A stretch of DNA of 64,000 bases from CAWVSB01 sp036960375. GTDB lineage: Bacteria; Pseudomonadota; Gammaproteobacteria; Pseudomonadales; CAWVSB01. A program made the translations under genes and the position numbers. The first letter of the stretch is position 1, and every line of letters begins with the position of its first letter. The notes under the pieces are model-generated. The model searched no databases. It had not been told where the DNA came from and saw nothing but the letters and a program-made list of their open reading frames with translations. The stretch covers positions 992,001-1,056,000 of the forward strand of contig JBALVY010000001.1 in NCBI GenBank assembly GCA_036960375.1, written 5' to 3'. Positions 25,772 through 33,117 of this stretch are shown one piece after another.

Positions 25772-26962
25772 GTGAGTGAGGAAAGTCAATTACCGCTGCA
25801 GGGACTAAAAGTTGTTGAGTTCACGCATATGGTTATGGGGCCCACAGTGGGAGTCATTCTAGCGGATTTGGGTGCCGACGTAATCAAGGTTGAGCCCATA
25901 AAAGGTGATAATACCCGGCGCTTGCAAGGTTCCGGCGGTGGTTATTTTGCGATGTATAATCGCAATAAAAAGAGCATATGTGTCGATCTTAAGTCCGAGC
26001 GTGGGCATAAAATCGCTGAAGATATGATTGCCAGTGCAGATATCATAATTGAGAATTTCCGCCCCGGCGCTATCGACAAATTGGGCTTTGGCTATGAGGC
26101 GATGAGTGCGGCCAACCCGCGTTTAATTTACTGTTCTCTGAAAGGTTTTTTATCGGGCCCATTTGAGCATCGTACCGCGCTCGATGAAGTCACTCAGATG
26201 ATGGGCGGTCTGGCCTATATGACCGGCTTACCGGACAAGCCCATGCGAGCTGGATCCTCGGTGATCGATATTACCGGCGGAATGTTTGGAGTGATCGGTA
26301 TTCTGGCTGCCCTTGAAGAGCGCCACCGTACCGGAGAAGGTAAGCAGGTTACGGCGTCGCTCTATGAAACCACGGCGTTTATGGTAGGGCAGCATATGGC
26401 GCAGCAGGCGATGTCGGGAGAAGAACCACCGCCGATGTCTGTCCGCCGTTCTGCCTGGTCGGTATACGATATTTTTTATAGCGGTGACGGCGAGAGAGTT
26501 TTTGTTGGCGTTGTAAGTGATTCATTGTGGCAGCGATTCTGTGAATCATTTGGACTAGATGATTTTGCCAGTGACGAGTCGCTTGCTACCAACGGGCAAC
26601 GGGTTGAGCATCGTGACCGTATTCTCCCGGTCATTAAAGAGATGTTTGCCTCCATGAGCAAAGAACAAATGATGCAGCGGCTGGATCAAGCTGGTGTGCC
26701 CTTTGCGCCAATTAATAAACCCGCTGATCTATTTGATGATCCGCATCTCAATGCAGCAGGTGGGCTGGTTCCCCTGACTCTGCCAGACGGTACAAGCACC
26801 AAACTACCGGCCATTCCCGTAGAAATAAATGGCAATCGCTTCGGCCTGCGTCAGGATTTACCTCGAGAAGGTGAGCATACGCGCGAGACTCTGCAGGAAT
26901 TGGGCTTGGATGAGACTGAAATTCAGCAGTTGTTCGCCGATGGCGTGGTCCACTCTGCCTGA
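25772..26962 (+). CDS. CaiB/BaiF-type CoA-transferase 1 (class III)
   Basis: A 396-residue class III CoA-transferase starting at GTG 25772, since GGGAG lies six bases before it (a longer frame from 25718 would run through the operator). Signatures: LQGLKVVEFTHMVMGPTVGVILADLGADVIKVEP, YNRNKKSICVDLKS, ENFRPGAIDKLGFGYE and VIDITGGMFGVIGILAALEERHRTGEGKQV, with the likely catalytic Asp in VIDITGG. It moves CoA between carboxylic acids in the cytosol. Divergent from HMG-CoA-lyase 1; together they could activate and cleave a 3-hydroxy-3-alkyl diacid. It differs from the CaiB proteins at 41.6 and 44.2 kb. Confidence 0.9.
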   Translation: MSEESQLPLQGLKVVEFTHMVMGPTVGVILADLGADVIKVEPIKGDNTRRLQGSGGGYFAMYNRNKKSICVDLKSERGHKIAEDMIASADIIIENFRPGAIDKLGFGYEAMSAANPRLIYCSLKGFLSGPFEHRTALDEVTQMMGGLAYMTGLPDKPMRAGSSVIDITGGMFGVIGILAALEERHRTGEGKQVTASLYETTAFMVGQHMAQQAMSGEEPPPMSVRRSAWSVYDIFYSGDGERVFVGVVSDSLWQRFCESFGLDDFASDESLATNGQRVEHRDRILPVIKEMFASMSKEQMMQRLDQAGVPFAPINKPADLFDDPHLNAAGGLVPLTLPDGTSTKLPAIPVEINGNRFGLRQDLPREGEHTRETLQELGLDETEIQQLFADGVVHSA

Positions 26963-27049
26963 TAGTAAAATCGTGTTCGGCAAATTGTAATGAAGTGAGT
27001 ATACTAGGCCGATACGGTGTTCTTTGATCAGGCTTATTGGAGAAAAATA

Positions 27050-27742
27050 ATGATGTGGAAGAAATTGATTTCAGCGGTAGTGATTGTCGGTAGTGTAGGT
27101 TTGGCCGCTAACTTTGCACATGCCGAGGCAGAGGGTTTATCCCAGTTTAGTAAGCCTCTGGCTGTAGCGTATTTACGTCCCTTTACAGATTTCAGAACAT
27201 ACGACGGTATTCTGGTTCAGCCTTTGGATATTACTGAAACCCGATTGATTCCGGCGCCTTGGGCCGAGGGTGGTACCAAGCCACATGCTTGGGATATTAG
27301 TAAGAAAAATGCCAAATTCTTGCAAAATCAATACGGTGCGGCCATGCAAGAGCAGCTGCAGGAAAAAGGTGGCTATACCTTGGCCACGGAGCCTGGTGAA
27401 GGCACCCTGGAATTCAGCGTCGAGCTGGTCAGCCTGACCCCTTGGGCCAAGCAGGGCGAGAAAGTTATCACCAAAGGTTCTGGTGAAATTACTATTCGGG
27501 TGGAGTTGAGAGATTCTCTCAGTGGCGATATTTTAGGTATTTTTGAAGGTGACCAGGATGTTGGCACTGATTACCAAGAGAACACGGAGTTTTCAGTTGA
27601 TCAGAATGTAAACCGACTGTTTGGTGCCTGGGGTGAAAAGCTCGTCGGTATTTTGAACGAAGAAAAGGCAAAGCGTGAAGCCGAAAAAGAAGCGGTAAAA
27701 ACGCAGGCCCTCAAGAAGATGGACGAAGCTACCTCCAAGTAG
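27050..27742 (+). CDS. Secreted protein of unknown function (DUF3313-like)
   Basis: About 230 residues from ATG 27050, which has GGAG in front; an N-terminal hydrophobic stretch ending in AHAEAEG is a Sec signal. The mature protein has alternating strands (VAYLRPFTDFRTYDGILVQPLD, LEFSVELVSLTPW, EITIRVELRDSLSGDILGIFEGDQDVG) and a Lys/Glu-rich C-terminal helix. The pattern recalls periplasmic DUF3313-type proteins with a beta domain that ends in a resistance- or envelope-related role, but that is weak. It stands between the CaiB gene and the 38-bp hairpin, with no clear partner. Confidence 0.6.
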   Translation: MMWKKLISAVVIVGSVGLAANFAHAEAEGLSQFSKPLAVAYLRPFTDFRTYDGILVQPLDITETRLIPAPWAEGGTKPHAWDISKKNAKFLQNQYGAAMQEQLQEKGGYTLATEPGEGTLEFSVELVSLTPWAKQGEKVITKGSGEITIRVELRDSLSGDILGIFEGDQDVGTDYQENTEFSVDQNVNRLFGAWGEKLVGILNEEKAKREAEKEAVKTQALKKMDEATSK

Positions 27743-27767
27743 AAGACAGTGGAGGGCTTAGACACAG

Positions 27768-27851
27768 GGAGACTTATACAATGGGGGACGGAGCACTATA
27801 TACACGGAAACATGTGTATATAGTGCTCCGTCCCCCATTGTATAAGTCTCC
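27768..27851. repeat. 38-bp perfect inverted repeat with 8-base loop
   Basis: The two arms, 27768-27805 and 27814-27851, are exact reverse complements; the loop is GGAAACAT. It lies between two convergent genes (secreted protein and FrnE-like). The arms carry ACTTATACAA, GGGGGACGGAGCAC and TATATACAC. A stem this long and perfect is far beyond a usual terminator and looks like a REP- or MITE-type palindromic element, although no transposase is nearby. It would still stop transcription on both sides. Confidence 0.9.
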
Positions 27852-27857
27852 ATCCTT

Positions 27858-28496
27858 TTATCCCGCAACTATCTGATCCAGCAGTTGCACGAAGGTATCG
27901 CTTTCGTAAGCTCCCCGTACCAGGTGTTTGTTATTAAGTATAAAGGCCGGTACGCCGGTTATTCCCTGTGACTTGGCTTGCTCGCTATATTGTCTGACCT
28001 GAGCGCTGGCAATTGAGCCGCTGAGTTGGGCCTTTAGCCATTCTCGCTCCATTCCAGCGTCTTCGCCGATATCCAGCAGGACATTTTCCTTGCCAATGTC
28101 TTTGGCTTGACAGTAGTAACTTTGATACAGGTCTTCCACAATATTATTCTGTTGTTCGCCGGGAGTCGCCAGATAAATCAGTGTTAGGGCTTTTAGCGTA
28201 TTTGGCATGTTTTCAATGAGCTCTGGTTTGAGCTCCAGACCTACTTCAGCGCCCATTGCGCGCACGCCATGCATGGCTTCATCAAATTTCTCGTCAGTGC
28301 CAAGTATCTCTATCATCCGCTCGCGATAATTGCGGCCTTCGGCGGCTGCCTCAGGGTTAAGCTGATAGGGTAGCCATTGCATATTTGCTGTAATTTGAGG
28401 ACGTTGTGCAAGCGCCTGTTCAAGCTTCTTTTTGCCTATGTAACAGAAAGGGCAGGTAGCGTCGGCGAAGATGGAAATATCAATTGTATGTGTCAC
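27858..28496 (-). CDS. DsbA-family oxidoreductase, FrnE / HCCA-isomerase-like
   Basis: A 212-residue cytoplasmic thioredoxin-fold protein starting at GTG 28496. DATCPFCYIG gives CPFC at 15-18, followed by a helical insertion and IGVPAF-like GITGVPAFILNNKHLVRGA near the C-terminus (cis-Pro loop). This is the FrnE-type DsbA subfamily. The related 2-hydroxychromene-2-carboxylate isomerases have Ser in the active site instead of CxxC, so a dithiol oxidoreductase is likelier than an isomerase. Divergent from a small membrane protein, with the TATAATG-N6-CATTATA palindrome in between. Confidence 0.85.
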   Translation of the reverse strand: MTHTIDISIFADATCPFCYIGKKKLEQALAQRPQITANMQWLPYQLNPEAAAEGRNYRERMIEILGTDEKFDEAMHGVRAMGAEVGLELKPELIENMPNTLKALTLIYLATPGEQQNNIVEDLYQSYYCQAKDIGKENVLLDIGEDAGMEREWLKAQLSGSIASAQVRQYSEQAKSQGITGVPAFILNNKHLVRGAYESDTFVQLLDQIVAG

Positions 28497-28523
28497 GTTG
28501 ATCGGTTAGCCTTTATCAAAAGA

Positions 28524-28543
28524 TATAATGCTAGAACATTATA
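28524..28543. promoter_or_regulatory. Perfect palindrome TATAATG-CTAGAA-CATTATA
   Basis: Two perfect 7-bp half-sites separated by six bases lie in the 87-base divergent region between the FrnE-like gene and the small membrane protein. It is the cleanest copy of the element also seen at 10267-10286 and 25714-25733, with a weaker one at 12040-12059. Confidence 0.6.
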
Positions 28544-28583
28544 ACTATTAAAGTGTTTGTTGTTTTGTGGAGTGACCCCGTTA

Positions 28584-28769
28584 GTGGACCGTTTCCAGCG
28601 TTTAATGCCGCTATTTTCGATTACAGCATGGCTATTATTTGGACTATTGTATAGTGCAGGAGTGATTGGCGTCACGCAGTGGGTGATGTTGGTCGCTATT
28701 GGGTTACTAATCCAGCTGGCCTATGGCTTGCGTCTTCTGGCGTTCGTGAGTTGGCGTAATCGAGCTTAG
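28584..28769 (+). CDS. Small membrane protein, two helices
   Basis: About 61 residues from GTG 28584 (GGAG 11 bases upstream); a TTG frame from 28557 is possible. Two hydrophobic segments, LFSITAWLLFGLLYSAGVIG and VMLVAIGLLIQLAYGLRLLAFV, flanked by basic residues. No family recognised. It may be a leader of the transcript that runs into the membrane protein at 28885, 115 bases downstream. Very short genes such as this are uncertain. Confidence 0.4.
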   Translation: MDRFQRLMPLFSITAWLLFGLLYSAGVIGVTQWVMLVAIGLLIQLAYGLRLLAFVSWRNRA

Positions 28770-28884
28770 AATTACTGTGCCAAGCGAGAAATCATTGACC
28801 AGGCTGAAAGGAATATACCTGTTCCAGTGAAGGGTATTTTGTAGTTGGATAGGCTTTATTTATCAACCAAGAGTTATAAATATT

Positions 28885-29547
28885 ATGGATTATCTGTTTT
28901 TGAAATACGCGCATATTATTGCGTTTGTGTATTGGTTGGGCGGTGATTTAGGTACATTTCTTGCCAGCAATTACGTTGTGAATCGTGATATTGGCACCGA
29001 GTCCCGTGGCGTCGCCCTGAAGATCATGCTGGCCTGTGATCAAGGTCCCAAGCTTGCCATGCCCTTGATCATTACGCTCGGTTTGCAGATGGCCTATATG
29101 ACGGGCTTATTGGCAGTGCCCGCAGGCGTGATGATCGCTGCGTGGTTAGTCAGTATTTACTGGTTCTCCGTAGTCATGATTCTTCACCTAAATGAAGGCA
29201 AGGCATTTACCGCCATCATTTCCAAAATTGATTTTTACTTTCGTATTGCCGTGGTAGTCATTTTATTGCTGTGGGCAATAGCCGGCTTGATGGATAACAG
29301 TCTGATTAGAGCTGATTGGGTAGCCTATAAAATGATTGTTTTTGCTGGCCTGGTGACCTGTGGGATTTTCATTCGCATTAATCTAAAACCGTTTATTCCG
29401 GCCTTTGTATCCTTGATGAAGGACGGGGCCAGTGATGAATTGAACGATACACTTATGGCTTCATTAATGCGTTGCAGACCCTATGTGTGGTGTATCTGGG
29501 GCGGCCTGTTTCTCAATGCCGCCATTGGAGTTCATTTACTTGGCTAA
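28885..29547 (+). CDS. Integral membrane protein, about six helices, unknown
   Basis: A 220-residue membrane protein. Hydrophobic segments start at about residues 5 (FLKYAHIIAFVYWLGGDLGTFLA), 58, 82, 112, 150 and 200. The opening K.AHI.A...W.GG pattern resembles CopD/DUF2269-type heme or copper membrane proteins, but the rest is not diagnostic. It lies 20 bases before the FAD oxidase gene, so it could anchor it or carry its electrons to the respiratory chain. Function not assigned. Confidence 0.65.
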   Translation: MDYLFLKYAHIIAFVYWLGGDLGTFLASNYVVNRDIGTESRGVALKIMLACDQGPKLAMPLIITLGLQMAYMTGLLAVPAGVMIAAWLVSIYWFSVVMILHLNEGKAFTAIISKIDFYFRIAVVVILLLWAIAGLMDNSLIRADWVAYKMIVFAGLVTCGIFIRINLKPFIPAFVSLMKDGASDELNDTLMASLMRCRPYVWCIWGGLFLNAAIGVHLLG

Positions 29548-29567
29548 GTTTATAGCTAGAGGTTTTC

Positions 29568-31139
29568 ATGCCTGAGCAGGAGTTGCTAGATAAGCTGGTG
29601 GCTCTGCTGGGCGCCGATAATGTATTGGTAGATGAGGCCAGTTGCCGCCTGTACGCGCAGGATGTGTTTACCCGCTCATTACCTGCCGGTCTGGTGATTC
29701 GCCCTTACGATACTGCCAGTCTGGCTGCTGCAGTGGCGACAATTACTACAGCCGGTGTGGCGGTAATCGCCCGTGGAGGCGGTATGTCTTATACCGGAGG
29801 CTATGTGCCGCAGGAGGAAGGCAGCGTCATTATCGATACCAGTGCTATGAGTCAAGTGCTGGAAGTGAATGCGGAAGATATGTATGTCACGGTGCAGGCG
29901 GGTTGTAGCTGGAAGGCATTACACGACGTCTTAAAGCCCCAAGGTTTACGCACGCCCTTTTGGGGGCCTCTGTCGGGAATCCATGCAACTGTCGGCGGCA
30001 GTATTTCGCAGAGTTCTGTATTTTGGGGAGCGGGGGCGTTTGGGTCCTCCAGTGATTCGGTGATCAGTATGGACGTGGTGCTAGCCAATGGCTCGGTATT
30101 GTCTACCGGTTCTGCGGCACAGCGTAATGCCAGCCCATTTTTTCGTCATTTTGGCCCGGACCTGACCGGCCTGTTTACCTGTGATACTGGCGCGCTGGGT
30201 GTTAAAGCCTCAGTGACTTTGCGTTTGATGCAGGAATTCAAGAGTATTCGCCATGTATCCTGGGATTATGAAAACTATCGCGATCAAGTTGCGGCAATTA
30301 GCGAGGTCGCGCGCCGTGGCCTGGTAGCTCAGATGTTCGGAACCGATCCGGGTTTGGGTCAAATAAGAGCAAAACGGGACAGTCTGCTCAATGATATAAA
30401 ATCCCTAGGGGGTGTGCTTAAGGCTCAACCGACGGTGATGGGCGCTATAAAACAAGGTGCAAAAATAGCATTGGCTGGTCGTGGTGTGATAAAAAATGCC
30501 AGCTATCCGTTTCATGCCAATATCGAGGAGCGTAGCGATGCTGCAGCTGAGGCGGCCGAAGCTGAGTTGTATGCCGTGCTGGCCAGTTTTGGTGGCAAAA
30601 AAATAGATAACAGCGTGCCAGCGATATTACGCGCCAATCCCTTTAACCCTTTGAATAATATGGTCGGGCCGGATGGCGAACGATGGGTGCCGGTACATGG
30701 CTTGTTGCCTCACTCGCGGGTAATTGAAGCGATAGAGGGTACCGAGAGAATCTTTAGCAAATACCAGGCTGACATTGATCGCCATAATATCAGTACCGGC
30801 TTTTTGACAACCACGGCGTCAACTAACAGTTTTTTCCTTGAGCCCTTATGGCTTTGGCCTGATGAGCTAAATGAGTTGCATGAAGCGACGGTTGAAAAAG
30901 AAGTTTTGTCGCGGCAAAAGGGATTTTCAGCGAATCTGGAGGCGCGACAAGCGGTGACATCCATGCGTGAAGAAATTGTGCAAATGTTCTCCGATATGGG
31001 CGCCTCTCATTTGCAAATTGGTAAAGAATATCACTACAAGCAGGGGCTTAAATCCGAAGCATATGGCACTATAAAGGCCATCAAAGATGTATTGGATCCG
31101 CATAATCGAATTAACCCCGGTAGTTTGGGCTTTCAATGA
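29568..31139 (+). CDS. FAD-linked oxidase / dehydrogenase (VAO-PCMH type, GlcD-like)
   Basis: A 523-residue flavoprotein. The PCMH FAD domain is clear: VIRPYDTASLAAAVATI, AVIARGGGMSYTGGYVP, VTVQAGCSWKALHDVLKPQGLRTPF and LSGIHATVGGSISQSSVFWGAGAFGSSSDSVISMDVVLANG. The C-terminal HNRINPGSLGF is typical of the D-lactate/glycolate and 4-cresol-dehydrogenase group (FAD_oxidase_C). It oxidises a hydroxy acid, alcohol or phenol and hands electrons to a quinone, cytochrome or O2. Upstream is a six-helix membrane protein; downstream are Rieske, ferredoxin and UbiD genes, so it could prepare or follow the decarboxylation. A weak spaced repeat resembling the palindrome (31146-31165) lies just after it. 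Confidence 0.85.
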   Translation: MPEQELLDKLVALLGADNVLVDEASCRLYAQDVFTRSLPAGLVIRPYDTASLAAAVATITTAGVAVIARGGGMSYTGGYVPQEEGSVIIDTSAMSQVLEVNAEDMYVTVQAGCSWKALHDVLKPQGLRTPFWGPLSGIHATVGGSISQSSVFWGAGAFGSSSDSVISMDVVLANGSVLSTGSAAQRNASPFFRHFGPDLTGLFTCDTGALGVKASVTLRLMQEFKSIRHVSWDYENYRDQVAAISEVARRGLVAQMFGTDPGLGQIRAKRDSLLNDIKSLGGVLKAQPTVMGAIKQGAKIALAGRGVIKNASYPFHANIEERSDAAAEAAEAELYAVLASFGGKKIDNSVPAILRANPFNPLNNMVGPDGERWVPVHGLLPHSRVIEAIEGTERIFSKYQADIDRHNISTGFLTTTASTNSFFLEPLWLWPDELNELHEATVEKEVLSRQKGFSANLEARQAVTSMREEIVQMFSDMGASHLQIGKEYHYKQGLKSEAYGTIKAIKDVLDPHNRINPGSLGFQ

Positions 31140-31264
31140 GTAAAGTTTAAAGATATAACATTAGGTTTTTTGATCTGATCGGTATAAACTATTGCCCAAG
31201 TATCGTTAGACTCATCCGACCGAATAATGATGTTCGTATAAGACCCGATCGAGGTAACTGATCA

Positions 31265-32407
31265 ATGTATATAAATTTCTGGTATGCCATGGCTGAGAGC
31301 CAGGAAGTTGAGGCCGAAAAACCGCACCGTGTGCGTGTATTGAGCCAAAACTTTGTATTGTTTCGTGATAGCGAAGGCAAAATTAACTGCCTACACGACG
31401 TGTGTACTCACCGTGGTGGAGCGCTAAGTAAAGGCAAGGTACAAGGCGACAGCGTCGAGTGCCCCTATCATGGCTGGCAGTTTAACGGTGAGGGTTCATG
31501 TACCCGTATTCCTTCTTTGGGGCCAAACCCGAAAATACCCGCCCGGACCAAAATAGATGCTTACCCAACCCATGAAGAATACGGGCTAATTTGGGCATTT
31601 TTAGGTGATCTACCAGAAGAAGAGCGGCCACCGCTGTTACTGCCTAGAACCAATCCTCCTGGCTTTGATTACAGTACGCCAGAATGGCGCTGGATCACTC
31701 AAAGCTGGCCTATCAAGGCCAACTATGAGCGCAGCGTCGAAAACGCACTAGACCCGGCGCACAATGAATTTGTACATGCTCGTCATGGCTTTGCGGGCGC
31801 CAACCCTGACTACGCCGTTCAGGATTACCCGCTGTCCCTGCACGAGTGGGGTAACTGGTTTATGCATGACTTTGTTTCGCCGCCAAGCACCGAAGAGTTT
31901 TTACGTAACGCCGAAGGTGGCCGTGTAGAGTCTGGCGGCTTAACTGCTGGCTCAGGGCATACCGGTCCCAATAATGTCTGGACCCACATTCATATTACGC
32001 CCACCAACTGGATGCACCAGTATCTTTATGAGACACCGATAGAGCCAGGCCAGACGCGTGCCTTTAATATTAATCAGTGTAATTTCCTGGATGAAGACGA
32101 CGCGTCTGATGATGATATTCGTGAAATGAATGCAATGATCGCAGAAGACGATGTAATTGTTCTGGAAGAAATTTCGCCCATAACCACGCCGCCCAATATG
32201 ACTCAGGAAGTCATGATGCCGGCCGATAAATCTATCGTAAAGTATCGGCAGTTTCTCAGAACATGGGATAAAAATGGCTGGCGCATAGATACTGATGCAC
32301 AAAAGGCTGCTGAAGGGAAAAAAGTGTATGCTATTCCATCACCACGCCGTCGGCTGGAAAAGGGCTGGGTTTTTGATCCAGTACCTTTAATTGCCGGCGA
32401 CCAATAG
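31265..32407 (+). CDS. Rieske non-heme iron oxygenase, alpha subunit
   Basis: A 380-residue ring-hydroxylating/O-demethylating oxygenase. The Rieske [2Fe-2S] ligands are CTHRGG (Cys 47, His 49) and CPYHGW (Cys 66, His 69). The mononuclear iron site follows in ERSVENALDPAHNEFVHARHG: Asn 160, Asp 163, His 166 and His 171. The short linker and single-subunit length suggest the VanA/oxygenase type that includes plant pheophorbide a oxygenase, KshA and phthalate-type enzymes; which one is unclear. Its electrons most likely come from the ferredoxin at 32474. A strong terminator follows it directly, an unusual insertion between the oxygenase and its ferredoxin. Confidence 0.9.
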   Translation: MYINFWYAMAESQEVEAEKPHRVRVLSQNFVLFRDSEGKINCLHDVCTHRGGALSKGKVQGDSVECPYHGWQFNGEGSCTRIPSLGPNPKIPARTKIDAYPTHEEYGLIWAFLGDLPEEERPPLLLPRTNPPGFDYSTPEWRWITQSWPIKANYERSVENALDPAHNEFVHARHGFAGANPDYAVQDYPLSLHEWGNWFMHDFVSPPSTEEFLRNAEGGRVESGGLTAGSGHTGPNNVWTHIHITPTNWMHQYLYETPIEPGQTRAFNINQCNFLDEDDASDDDIREMNAMIAEDDVIVLEEISPITTPPNMTQEVMMPADKSIVKYRQFLRTWDKNGWRIDTDAQKAAEGKKVYAIPSPRRRLEKGWVFDPVPLIAGDQ

Positions 32408-32419
32408 GAGCTAACCCGG

Positions 32420-32454
32420 CGCCACCGAGCCTGAAAATGGCCGGTGGCGTTTTT
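32420..32454 (+). terminator. Terminator between the Rieske oxygenase and ferredoxin genes
   Basis: CGCCACCG (32420-32427) and CGGTGGCG (32442-32449) form an 8-bp perfect stem, with an inner GCC/GGC pair, followed by TTTTT. It would end most Rieske transcripts before the ferredoxin, which starts at 32474. Confidence 0.8.
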
Positions 32455-32473
32455 GATATTTGGAAAAAAGAAT

Positions 32474-32791
32474 ATGGCAGTTTTACACATTACTGATCGC
32501 GATGGTTCGCAGGCAGAAGTTGAGTCTGATACGGGCTATTCAGTCATGGAAATTTTACAGCGTAATAGTTACGATGTTGCGGCAATATGTGGAGGCTGCT
32601 GTTCGTGTGCTACATGTCATGTCTATGTCGATGAAGCGTATGTCGACAAGCTAGGCGCTCTGGAAGGAGATGAGGCTGTGTTGGTTGAATCCTCAGAGTT
32701 TTTCCGTGAGGGGCAATCTCGCCTGAGTTGTCAGATTGAGTTTACCGATCAAATTGATGGTATAAAATTGCAATTGGCGCCAGAAGATTAA
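32474..32791 (+). CDS. [2Fe-2S] ferredoxin, putidaredoxin/adrenodoxin type
   Basis: A 105-residue protein from ATG 32474. The cluster ligands are ICGGCCSCATCHV, where Cys 39, Cys 45 and Cys 48 fit the C-x5-C-x2-C pattern, and Cys 86 in RLSCQI is the fourth. Extra Cys at 42 and 43 within the loop are unusual for the family. It accepts electrons from an FAD/NADH reductase (not in the window) and could serve the Rieske oxygenase just upstream and, if real, the bilin-reductase-like protein at 382-1134. The Shine-Dalgarno is weak; a terminator lies 20 bases before, so it may have its own promoter or depend on read-through. Confidence 0.88.
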   Translation: MAVLHITDRDGSQAEVESDTGYSVMEILQRNSYDVAAICGGCCSCATCHVYVDEAYVDKLGALEGDEAVLVESSEFFREGQSRLSCQIEFTDQIDGIKLQLAPED

Positions 32792-32831
32792 TCCAAAAAC
32801 GAATACTATCCGTATATCAAAGGAGAGAATA

Positions 32832-33044
32832 ATGGGCAAAACTGCAGAGCAAATTATCGAAATTGCTAAAAAAGTAGATGACAGTATCGAGTTCAGTATC
32901 GAGGCTGCTGAGGCGATGTCGGTGATTCCAGGTCCATTCGTTAAAATGGCCATAAAGAAAACCATTAAGCGCGCTCATGAAGAGGGTGTGACGGTAGTTG
33001 ATATGGCCTTTTCCGACAAAATTCGGGACGAGAATTTCGGCTAA
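32832..33044 (+). CDS. Small PCP_red-domain-like protein
   Basis: A 70-residue acidic/basic protein, starting behind AAAGGAGAG. The stretch AAEAMSVIPGPFVKMAIKKTIKRAHEEGVTVVD follows the pattern of the C-terminal domain of protochlorophyllide-reductase subunit B (PF08369, PCP_red: a helix, V/IP..VR...., then basic helix and acidic tail). Stand-alone versions of this domain occur in genomes outside photosynthesis; their function is unknown to me. It lies between a ferredoxin and a UbiD decarboxylase gene, so it might be an electron-transfer or complex-assembly factor. Confidence 0.55.
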   Translation: MGKTAEQIIEIAKKVDDSIEFSIEAAEAMSVIPGPFVKMAIKKTIKRAHEEGVTVVDMAFSDKIRDENFG

Positions 33045-33117
33045 TTCACCAGCTCAGACCCTAGCACTGAGCGGCGAGTCCTAATACAAAATAGCCTATA
33101 TTTGGCGGAGTAAACTA

